The translations under genes and the position numbers were made by a program. From a bacterium (GTDB lineage: Bacteria; Cyanobacteriota; Vampirovibrionia; Obscuribacterales; Obscuribacteraceae), in contig WGMS01000015.1 of the NCBI GenBank assembly GCA_016124935.1, positions 31,366 to 95,365 of the forward strand: 64,000 nt of DNA, in the 5' to 3' direction. The notes beneath the pieces were generated by a model. The model was not told where the DNA came from. It saw nothing but the letters and a program-made list of their open reading frames with translations, and did no database searches. Shown here in pieces: positions 8,569 through 20,500 of this stretch; positions within the stretch are counted from its first letter, which is position 1; each line of letters begins with the position of its first letter.

Positions 8569-11500
8569 CTATTCTACAGCGTTCATTACCTTGAACATCT
8601 CTTCGAGAGGGATAGTTTTGTTATAGGCGTCTCCCCACTGGTTTGTGAAGTCGACCACCCAGGTTCCGACCGGTGTCTGTCTTATAGACTGGATATTGAT
8701 CACGTGGGCGCCGCCGGAATTCGGACCATGACCACCGAACAGACGGTGACCGGTATGGACGAGGGCTATCGCCGGCATATTGTTCGAGTCTTGCAGGCTG
8801 AGGAGTTGATCTTTGAGCTCCTCTGTACTGCGGGCTACTTTTAAGGCTCCGGCAGAATAGTCTTGTTCTCGCCAGTAGCGGTTGTTGCCGTGCGAGTCGG
8901 GGAAGTAGTGACCACTAAGGACAAAGTTCTCTTCGTGACGACCGATTATCTGATTGTTGATGTCGGCAAGCTCCGATATGCTTATGTGGGGCGAGTCTTC
9001 CAGGACTTTGTGATTAAGTCTGCCGTCGGCACCGACACTGTATTTAACCAGTTGTTCTGCCTCTTGACCGGGCAAGCCGACTTGTTTCTGGTACATGACT
9101 ATTTCGCCTGGTCCGATGTACTCGCCGTGAATGGAGCCGCCCCTTGCGTATTTGATACCGACTGCGGTGGTCTCGAACATCTGGCTTGCCCAGCTCCTGC
9201 GTCCATCAAGGTGGATGTCGTTTTCACTGCCGCGACGAAAGAGAGTATCCAGCATCCTTGCTTCTCTATCCGGCTCCAGGGCTCCAGGGACTCTGCTCAT
9301 ATCAATGAGGGTGCCGTCAGCGGTGACATACTTGCCGGTGGTGGCAACATCCGCCACCAGCCGAGCGAACTCTTCGGGATGTCTCTGTAGAATGCGCTTT
9401 TCTACAGTGGTGACGTTACAGGTATTGTTGCTTCCCTGGGAGACTTTCTCGGGATGAGACATCTGAAATAGAGTCTGCTCCGCCAGCTTTTGGCGTTCTA
9501 CCATATTGAGCATCGAGCCTTCGTCCGCCTGGAGCAGTCTTCGTATCTGGTGGTACGATTCAGCTATTTGAGTTTCTGCCATTCCTGCCCGTTTGGCGCG
9601 CATTTCGAAGTCTTCCATCATCCGACCGAAGCGTTCTACTCGCTCGGGATGACCCAGCGATTCGCCATATTTTTTCAGGGTCAGTCTCTCGAAATTGTAA
9701 TCTATATCGCTATAGCTCACCCTTCCTTTTGCGTCGATGGTCTCGACCACATTGTCCAGTCTCTGCCGGACCATATTCGGCGGTTTATCTTTTGTGCGAT
9801 AGAGTAGACTACCGTCGCTCTCAACCTCGAGACCGCCTTTCCACCAGGGTTCTTCTTTGCCTTCCGGCGTCAGCCTTACCCAGTTGTCATCGCTTCTTTT
9901 CACAACCGAAGAGTTGTCCGGCAGGACTATCTCTGAGAGTTCACGATTCTCGTATTTGAAGCGCAGCCGCTGACCGGTTACGGTGGAGGCTTCGGCGACG
10001 GTGCCGTCAGGTGATACCAGTCGCGATGAGCCGGTGTAGGAGTTCACTGTGTGGCTGCCGTCCGGTCTGGTGGTCAACCAGTCCCAATTGTCTTGTTGAA
10101 ACGATACCCTGCCGTCGCCCAGGGGCTGGCCCTGGCGGGTAACCAGCTTCAGCTCCGGTCCTCTGGAGGATCCGATATAGACCCGGTCGTTGGGACCAAG
10201 CGGCACGGTCTCGTTGGCGTGGAAAGAGATTCTGTCGGTGCCGCCATGTTTGATGAAGATGCCGTTGCCCTGGTCCCGGACCATTATAGTCTGCTGTATC
10301 GAGCCGGAGGAGTCATCACCACCATGAGAGCCACCACTTAGATCGGTTATATTCCACTGTCCGCGGCTCTCGTCATACTCGAGCTGGGCATGATGCCTGG
10401 CTACGCGGCGATTGAGGGCATCAGTGGGATTGTTGTTGCCGTAGACCTGGAACTTTCTGCCGACATCCACTTTATTGCCGTCCATCTCCAGCCTCTGTCC
10501 ATCGAAAAAGACCTGGGTGTTGATGGTGGCTTCCACATTGGTGCCGCGCTTCGTGGCCCAGCCCTGGGAGAGGCTGAGGTTGAGCTTCTCTCCGTTTACC
10601 CTGCCGAGACGTAGCTCATCTCCGGGGGCCAGGTAAACCCGGCTGGGATTATCCATGGTGCCGTTGTATTTGACGAACTCACTGCTGTTTGCTCTTCTCA
10701 CAAAGGTCCCGTTGCGGCTGTGATCATCGAAATAGAAGAGCTGTTTGTCCTCGTCCCAGCCGAACTTTCCGTGCTCCGCCGACACATACTGACCGGCGCC
10801 ATCATATTCGATGCCAAGCAACTCCCGGCCCACGGCGATTTCTCTGCCGCCGTCGAAGTTTGCCGGTTTACCGTTGACCAGCATGGGCTGATCTCGTAAG
10901 AAAAACTCTGTGTTTTGATAGAGCACATTGTCCCTGTGTCCCCTGGGAGCTCTTGTGTCGGGAAGCTCATCGAAGGAGCGCGGCATCTCTATATGTGGGG
11001 GGCCGAATTCGACTCTTCTTGGTTGCAGTGCCGACTTGTAGGATGTCGCCCGGTCCCAGACCCGAAGATTCTGCTGCTTGAAGACAAAGGCGTCTTTTCC
11101 GTCTGGTGAGAAGTCCGCGCCATAGACATTGCCTTCGCCGTCGTGGTAGTACTTCTGTCCTTCCACATCGATAGGCTTCAATTCTTGATCGCCGATTTTT
11201 ACGGTACCCGATTGGGGATCATAAGAGCTGTTCGCTTCATAGTTCTTCTTGGTGTAAGCACGGGCATTTTGTTTGAGTCGGACTATGGGGTTTCCACTGG
11301 CATTATCGTATGCTAGCACCTCGCCGGTTATATCAGGACTGGACGGGTTCTCGATAAATTGACCGACCCGATAATCTATTTGAGAAAAGGCTTCCTTGAC
11401 CGCATTTTTCGAGAAGAGTTGTACATCGGGGCGCGAGATGAGTGAATAGGTGCCGTCACCGACGCTGAACCGCTGGTAAAAAATATTATTTTTGTCTTTG

Positions 11501-14500
11501 AAGAGAGTATCGCCGTTGACCTCAACCTGCTTCAGCTGAGCCAACTTCGATTCTGGAAATATTCTGACATTTCTATGCCAATCTTCTTGAATTACGACAA
11601 TCAGTTGATCAGAGTCCGGATCTTTGCCAGCAACAATGGCGTCATAGTCGGCAAAGCGAGGATTATCCAGCCGCACCCTGTCTCCGCGATTGAAGCCGGT
11701 TCCTTCAATTTTGATATTGTCCGGCTCTCGTACTCTAATTGCTGTGTTAGCCTCGAAGATAAATTCGCTGCTGCCGCCCTGGCCGAATCGTACTGAGTCA
11801 CCAGGCTTGAGTTCCGTTGGGGCCTCTATCCTTTTGCCGTTTACAAAGGTCCCGTTTGTGCTGTCAAGATCCTCGACTATAATTTTGCCGTCTTCGTAGC
11901 GAAACTCCGCATGCCTTCTACTAATTCCTGCTACATCCAGATGACCCCCATTGACCAGTCTTACATCGACATCATGACCTCTGCCCACAACAATGCGCTT
12001 CGCCCCCCGGGGAAATTCCAGATTCAGCCCGGATTCGGGCAGGCTCAGTTTGAAGTCTTCAAGTTCGCCGCGGACTTTTTTGCCAAAGACAAACTCAAAT
12101 TGCTTAGAGAGTTTGACCCGGTCTCCCGGTTTTAGAATTCTTTCTGTTATTCTCTCTCCGTTTACATAAGTGCCGTTTCTGCTATTGGTATCGCGCAGCA
12201 GAGGTCCTTCCGGAGTAATCTCGATTTCGGCATGGCGAGCGCTTATAGTATCTGCGGGGAATTCCATATCGGCATTCTGGCCGGTGCGACCCAGGGTGAC
12301 TTTGTTGCTTTTGAAGTCGATCACCTTATCTGCCAATGGGCTATAGATCTGGTATTGTCCCAGCCCTTTTTCCAGGGGCATGGCGCTATTGAAGTTGTCG
12401 CCAAAAGTGATCTGTTGCCCGAAGAATTCGTTGTTTCTGTAGAAGCCGAGCCCGATAACATCGCCGGGTTTCAAGGGGGTATAGATCTCTACCGGCACCC
12501 CGTTTACAAAGGTCTTGTTCGTATTGCTCAGGTTCATTATTTGAGGCTTGCCGTTGCCGTCTAGAAATATCTGAGCATGCTCTCGGCTGACAAAGTCGGA
12601 GCCTATTTTGACCTGCATGTCGTCACCACGACCGAGTTTGATAGTGGTGCCGTTCAGTAATTGTGGTTCGCCGTTTTCGCCGAGGCGCAAATTGAAGCCC
12701 TGAAGATCGCCTCGATTATAGCGATAGGCGCTGTCCAGATTCCTGGCCAGGTTGGTGCTGTCCACCCCTTCAAGATCCGCTGTTACGCGGCTTTTTGCTC
12801 TGGGCTCGAAGCTTTGATGGTAGTCATCACCAAATCGCTGACGCTCCGCATCGACAATCAGATGATCCAGTCCATAGGCCTCCCTTTCTAGTCCGTTATC
12901 GAAGTAGCTGTCCACCAGCTGTTTGTGCTCGGTATTGACCCGGTCGAGACGGCGCTCTATATGCGCGATTAGATGGTTTCTTATATCTCCTTCTTCAAAT
13001 CCTGCCGCCAGTCCATTTTCGTCCCGGGGCAGGGACCGCCATTCGGCGAGTTTGGCTTCTATCTCTTTTGGTATCGGCTCACTATCGACATCGCCAAACA
13101 TGCGGCGCATGTGGATGTTTCCTTCATCTCCATCCAGGCGCTGAAAAAGCTTGTTGACAGCGTTCGAATCCGTCGAACGTAATAGAGATCTTCCGGTAGA
13201 ACTCAGAACCCGGGCTGTGTTGCCGAGGTCCATAACCTGGTCTATTTCGAAGCGATAGGCTCTGGCATCTTCGGCCAGTTTCTGAGCCCGGGCAAGTTGT
13301 TGTGGACTGAGGTCGCCCGCGTTTTTGTAGGTCTCGGCTACCCGGGCGATGAAATCTTGATCTAGAGCCCTGGCATCGATACCGGTGGCTTCCTCATAAC
13401 GCGCCCGGACAAGCTCCATATTGTCGAAGTCCAGCTCTTTGTCGCTAAGACCGGCATCTTGAAGGGCTTTTCTAACGAGCAGTGTATCCTGTTCATGATG
13501 AACCAGCTCATGAAAGAGAACCCGCGGTAAGAGCTTGTCGCCGCCTGGTTCTAAGAAGGCGGTCTCATCGATTAATATAGTCCCTTCGCCGCTGCTGTAA
13601 TCGCCCAGGTTGCCGTTCGGCTTTTTAGTAGTCACCTTCAACGGAGGCAGTCCACGAGCTTCGGTAAATTGATCCAGCGCTTTTTGCAGCTCCCCTACCC
13701 GTTCTCCGACTTTTTGACCGAGTCGCAAATTGGCCCGGACATGAAGATCCACCGCCCTTTGCATGTTCTGACGAGCCTGGTAGATGCCGTACTCTTCATT
13801 GAGAGCATGGTTTGGTCTGCGGGAGGCTTCTTTGATATCATCGGCACTGACGCCGCGAGCTTTCAGGTCCTCCACCATATTCGAATAGAGTTGTCTGGTC
13901 TGTTCGACCTGGTCATGCAGCTCCAGCACCTGCTCATGGGCCGGACGCAGATCGTCGGCGACGGAGCCGCCTCCCCCTCCCGTCCTATCGGCATTTTTCC
14001 AGGTCGCTATGAGGTCGACCATCTCCTGGGCGCCTTCTCTATCGAGGGCCGGGATGACACGTTCGAGGGCGGCGGTTTGTTCCGGTGCTACTGGTGGTGT
14101 AAGGGGCTCGTAGACATCGAGGTTTGCCGAATGTCGCATATGGCTGAGCGGCTCACCGGGTCTCTGACTGCGATTGATCGAGGTGAAGTGCGCCGGTCTT
14201 TGATAGGGCAGGTCGAGCATTTCGTGGGTGAGCCTGACTGCATCCTGATCTCCTGCTCTGTATTCTGCAATCATACGCTCGAACTGATCTATCTCGGCTG
14301 TCGAGAGACGACCGGGTGTCTCCCTCAGATTATCGAGAGTATCTTCTAGCGCACCGATCACTTTGCCGCTGTTTGCGGTGTTGCCGCTTGTAAGTAAAGT
14401 GCTTCTTTCTGTAAGCGAGGCGGTTCTGACAAGACCGATACGCCGACCTCGATCTGCCGTATCGAGCATCGAATTTACCAGCTCCTGGGTAGCTTTCGCC

Positions 14501-17500
14501 TCAATCTCATGGGGTTGCAGATTGTACAGATTGCGTTCGGCTGCTGCTAAGGCAGGAATTCTCTCTTCAATAGCTTCCCTTACCATGGCACCGACGATGA
14601 TATCGTCGAGTAGCGGATGCTCATCGCGGACGAAAGCATTGAACTCTCGAGGGTCTTGCAAGAATTTTATAGAGTCGGGAATCTGGTTGCCGAATATATA
14701 TTCGATATTGCTCTTTCCGTTAGGACCAACGCCTGTCAGTGTATTTACTGCCTTGAGCACATCGGGAGAATTCCCGGTGATCTTCGCCATTACATCATCC
14801 ATAACGGCGGCGGCATAATGATGTGGTTGTCTGGTTAATATATTGGCTGACATGCTCACTGAGCTCATAGAATCTATCAAAGTTTCCGCCCGGGATGCAT
14901 TCATCGCTATCTCAGGACCGCTGGCTGGTCTTTCTAACACTCTACCTGCCCACTGGGGATCTAATGGTCTTCCCAGTCTTCTGTCATATTCCTGCAATAA
15001 TGGCGCCAGATCTTGTCCAGGTTTAACTCCTGTTTTGTCGGCCAGATAGCGAATGACGAGTTGGTCTTGTTCGACATGCTTACTTTCGTGGAGAATGGTG
15101 GCAATTATCCTGTTGAGGTTGCCGTCTGCCTCGGGCAGATCCTCGCTGCGGATCAAGTCTACTGCCGAGAGTTTTAGCTTGCCCTGACCACCTTCGTAGG
15201 CGCCAAAAGCGTCGGTTCTATATTCAATCGATAACTCGAACCGGGGAATGCCGTTGGCATCAGCAAAATCATCCAGGCTTTTCTGCATGCTCCTGGCCGA
15301 TTCTTCGAATAATTCGCTGCTTTCTTTCCTTGATTTCTCCAGTAATTTATAAGGCTTGGATAGAGTCGGGTCGAAAGTAGGGTCGTTTTTATTTTTGCGG
15401 ATAAGTCGTACCAGCTCGCTCTGTTGTTGCTTTATGTCTTTGATCAAGCTTTCGATTCGCTTGCTCGGCCAGGAGCCCATCGTCTCTTCCAGTTCGCTTT
15501 GTAGAACTTTGAGATTGCGATCGAGCTCAGGCGTAGCAGCAGTAAAGGGCTCGGTTCCATCAGCGATGCGATGATAGTCCGATGCCAGAGGACGGACTTC
15601 TTCTACTCCGGTGCGGTCTGCTACTGCGGAACGGGCATCAAGAGTCTCTCTAAAACCTGTGCCGGCATCGGCTCGCCAGGGTGCATTATCGCGTCCTTCT
15701 AGATAGTCGTTGACCCGTTTTACCCCGGCTGGATTATCCGGACTATAGCCTTCCAGCAGGATTCTGGCAGCTTCTCTGTCGGCGGCAGTCAATCCCGGGG
15801 AAGTCTGGAGATCTTCCAGGGCAAGGTGGACATATTCGTCAAAGTCGTCACCTAATCTGGTGCCCGGCAGAGAGTCCCTTAGTTCGTTCCAGGCACCGGA
15901 GGCCGCGTAGAGCGCATTCACCTCTTCCTGGCTGTAGCGTACTCTCGATGAAGTTGGTTTTGGTGGTGCACTGTGGCCTAGCAGCTTGCCTGCGTCATAA
16001 TCACTTAAAATTGTTGCCGCTCTTTTCCTGACGCTGTCTTCGTTTAGGCGCTGTCTGAGAGCGTAGAGATTGTCTTGAATGGCAGAGCGCTGATTATAGG
16101 GCAGGCTGTTGCTTGTCTCTATGGCGAGAGCAAATATCTCTTTCTCCAGATCCTGAATTTGGTCGCCGGTGACTCTAACAGCATACCTCTCTCCATTAAT
16201 GTCCATGGAGATTTCGTTGTGAGTTACCTTGACGTTGCCGGTGGTGCTGCTGATCGTCTGGTCATTGAAGCCTCGACCACTTACGCCAGTGTTATCCTTG
16301 ATGCCATAGTATTCTAGGAGTGCCTCTCTAACGCTGCGAGTACCGTTGGCTTGAAACTCCTGCAGCTCTGCTTTGTATTCCACAGAGGTCTGTCTGAGCT
16401 TATGGTGATAGTATTTGATCACTCCTTCGAGGTCTTGATTGGCGAAGCTGTTGACCGCTCTGTTGTCTGATTCTCTAAGGGCTGTCTGCCACTGTCTTAG
16501 CTGTTCTCGTCCGTCAATCAGATCTGCTGGTCTTTGTAGTGAGGGTAGCGGCTGATCTACTACATTTAAAATCGGTTTTTGAGCGGTGATTTCGGCAATT
16601 CTATCTGCCACCAGGTCGACACCACTGCCGTTGAGAGTTCCCGATCTCATGTCGAACTGACCGCGATTCCAGACAATCCGCTCGACAATATTGGTTCTTT
16701 TGTCCGGTCTTTCGGTGGCGTCGAGTATGTGATATTCTCCAGTTTTTCTATTGAGCAGTATATAGTCTCCACCGGCTTGATCGGCAGCAGAGAACTTCTG
16801 GCTCTGTAGTATCGTCCAGCCCTGATCTGATAGCGATGGACCGCCGTCTGGTCCGGGAGCTTTGAGAACATGGTTTTGAATCTGCTTGAATATCTCGCCC
16901 TGGGCCATATCGGCAAAGGGGGTCTTTTCATCGGGTAGCAGGCCGTACCGTACGTCAACGGCGTAGCTGAAGGAAGAACTCTCCTGTTCCAGTCTCGCTA
17001 TCTCGTCGCTACGAAATCTATCTGGCGCTTCTACTCTATCAGGACGATACTCTCTTGGTGGCGGTAGACGGGTAATGTCAGTCTCAACATCTGTCAGACC
17101 TCGGCGGATTCTTGAGTCGAATCCATAGGCTTCGGTCTCTAATCTGGATCCGGCGTAGGCATCTATGAGTTGTCTGTGTCTGGTATTGACAGTGTCGAGT
17201 CTGGATTTGAGATGTGCGACTACAGAATCTTTCAGCTCCGGTTCGAATTTGAAGTTATTCGGTAGCCCTTTGCTATTTTTGGGCTGGGTCCTCCATTGCT
17301 CCAGCGTGCTGCGAAGATTGGCCGGCATGGCATCATAGCCACCCTCTCCGAATAGTCTCCTGGCCATTTCTTCGCCAGATCCCGGACGAGCCAGGTCGGC
17401 CATGAATTCGTTCCAGTTCGCGTTGCGAGCCCCGTCTGTCAGCCGAGCCAGTCTGTTATGTATATGGCTTGCCGTGTCTGTCAGATCTCGCGACAACTCC

Positions 17501-20500
17501 GCCACCGGGCCGGTTCGTGCCACTTCGTCAGCCAGAACAATAGCCCGTTGCTGACGAGCCGCACTTAATGGCGGGGCATCATTGGCGGTATCGAGCACCG
17601 TTCTCATCCAGTTCTGATTGAGGTCCCTACCGGTGGCTTCTTTATAAGCTTCCTTCAGAAGCTGACTGTTTACGCCGCCGCCATCCGCATGGGACAACTG
17701 CTCTGCCGCCAGGGTGCGGATGATGTCCATGTCTTGTTGTGAGTGCACAACCTCATGAAAGACGGCTCTCGACAGGTCGCGTCCGCCGGAAGCTTTGATT
17801 AACTCGGTCCGGGGAAGCACCACCACCCCTTCTCCAAAAGAGTACCCACCGGCTGCCGCCATGTTATTCGCCAGCTCTACTTTCACTGCTGGTAGAGGCG
17901 AATTCGGGTTCTTCTGATTATGCTCGGCAACGAATCGATCTAACTCAGTTTGAACTTGATCCCTTCTCATCTGGGCAAGCTCTTCTATTCTTCGTGTCTT
18001 GCCGGCATGTTGATCTGCCAGGCTTTTCCATTCTGAGTGAAGTTGTTTAAGCTCCGAGTCTTTATGAAGGGGATGCTTTTTGCTTGTCAGCGCTTCTTGA
18101 ATGGCTTCAGGACTATGTCCGGCAGCTTCAAGCCTGGCTATCTCTTGATCCAGTCTCGCTCTTGCTTCGTCCACCCGCGGGGCTAGTTCCCGGGCGAGAG
18201 TGAACTCGTCGGATAGATCTTCGCCCCAGCTTTCTCTTACCTCAGCCATGCGCTTGCCGAAGTCATCGGCCACCACTCCATTGAGCTCCGGTACCTCCTT
18301 GCTGAGGCGTTCTATCGTGGCCGCATCAGGTGCTTCTATTCTCGGTCTGTAGACTTCGGCTGCCTTAGCTGCTCCGGCGCTCAATGCAATGTTTTCGAGA
18401 TGTCCGGGAGTCTCTGGTAAGCGCGCCGCCAGTCTGTCCTGACTCTGAATTAGAATTAAACCGGGCTCCGGTGCCGCAGGCTCCGGCCTGACGAAGGGAA
18501 TGACATTGTCGCCGGTGCCCGCAAGGGCCTCCGGAACAGGCATATGTGGTGTCTCGGGTGTGGGTACATGTGGTTCGGATAATGGGACATGGGGCGCATC
18601 TGGGGCGGATCTCGATAGCAGCCGAGAATAGGCGTTGCCTCCCAGTTTGAATACTCCCCCGAAGCCGAAGGCGAAGGTGCCTCCCATAGTGCCCGAGAGC
18701 AGCAGTTGATCCGAGTCTATTTCGCCCCTTGTAATCAACATATTGGCTGAGTCGCCGATGACATTGCCTGCCGCTCCGGATAGACTGATAAGCCCCATCG
18801 AAGTGGCTTCGTCCTGGGCCTTTTTCAAGACCTGGCGAAGTCCGGTGCGGGCTGTTTGCTCGACAGCTTCTTTAAGACCGGTTTGCAGTCCGCTGGCAAG
18901 TTGCGCCCGGGTTACATCATCTAGCCCTTTGACTTTGCCTAGCATCTTAACGATGGCATCGTCGGCGACACCGCCACCGTGGGCGATGCCGTCTCTGACC
19001 AGTTGCATCATCCCTTTTGCCACTTCGTCTTTTACTTCTCGACTCAGTCCCTGGAAGGCTGCGTCAGCCAGTGCTCTCTCGGTGGCAGAAAGAGCCGCTT
19101 TGCGACCCAGTCCACCGACCAGGGCCAGGTGTTCTGCGCCTATGACATTGGCTGCGGTAAGCGCAGAGAATTTGACGAAATCACCCGCCAGGGTGCGCAT
19201 GCCCTCATGGTCGTTGCCCATGAGCAGATATTTACCGCCGGCTCCAATGAGACCGCCTCCGACTATGACGCCACCGGTGGCGAAGAGCGCACCCAGGCTG
19301 GTGCCGCCGGTAAAAGGAGCGGCTGCCAGGGCGCCGGCTGTGATTATGCCATTGACGACAGTCTCGGCGGTGGCTTCTTTAGTTTCTCTGAACGCGTCGA
19401 CGGCATTGCCTATGGCCTCGTTCAACTTTCGCATTTGCTCTGGTTCGATATGACCTTCGGTCTCCAGTCGAGCCACTTCGAAGTCGGTCAGAGCCATGCG
19501 ATGCATCATGTTCCAGTTGCGAGCCAGGCTGCCGCCGATGCCGGCATCGGTAGAGGCGACCCGGTCTATATTAAATAGATGGGATTGCTCCGTGGACCAC
19601 TCTGCAGTTCGGGTCAGATATTCGAATTCGCTTCTCTGGCTCGAACTCGAGAGTTCGAATAGATCAGCCCGCAACTGAGAGCCGTACTTGAGCTGATAGT
19701 CTTGTATGGCCATCGAGCGGTTCTTCTCGTCTAAACCGCTCAGTATGTCTTTGATCTCGTCCAGATCTTTGCCGGTCACAATGGCCGCTCTGATGCGATC
19801 CTCGGGATCGACCCGGGGCGTAACCACTGCCCCTTCTCCTTCAAGTATTTTAGAAGCATCGGAGCTGCGGTTGGCGAGCACCGCTTCTAGTATCTCTTTT
19901 CTGTCCGGTGATAGTTTAGCGAGGATTCTTTCTTTATCTGATTCTCCGGCTTCGCTCACCAGATAAGCCAGGCTCTGGGGAGTCGCGTTTAGAATAGCGT
20001 CTTCCAGAAAGTCTCCCTGGAGAAACTCTTCGTGGGTGCCGCCTTCCCCATCGGATATGATCCTTGTGTTCAGCTCTATCAGGGTCGATACCGGCAGATG
20101 TCCATTCTCTAGAAGCGGTCTGGCGATTTTGTCGAAGCCGGCTTCTCCGTTGAGAGCAAGGGTAGCCGCCTCGGCAAAAGCAGGATTCCTGGCCAGGCGT
20201 TCCTGCAGCCCTTCATTGGCGCCAAGCGCTTTCTGAATAGTCCGGGCAGCGTCGGCCTGGCTTAGATAGCCTTTGTCCAGTTTCTGTTCGAGCAGGTCGA
20301 AGGTCAGACTTTGCTCCGGATTGGTAGACGGATTCCATTCTCCTTTCTCCATCTGACCAAGGATAATCTGCGCCGCTTTGTAGGCGGTGCTCTTCTCTCC
20401 GCCCATGCGCTCGGCGAGCAGTTGATTCAACTCTTTTTTATAGCTGTCTTTTGGATCTCGATAGCGATCTATCTCGGCATCGGTCATCTCCGAGATCGCG

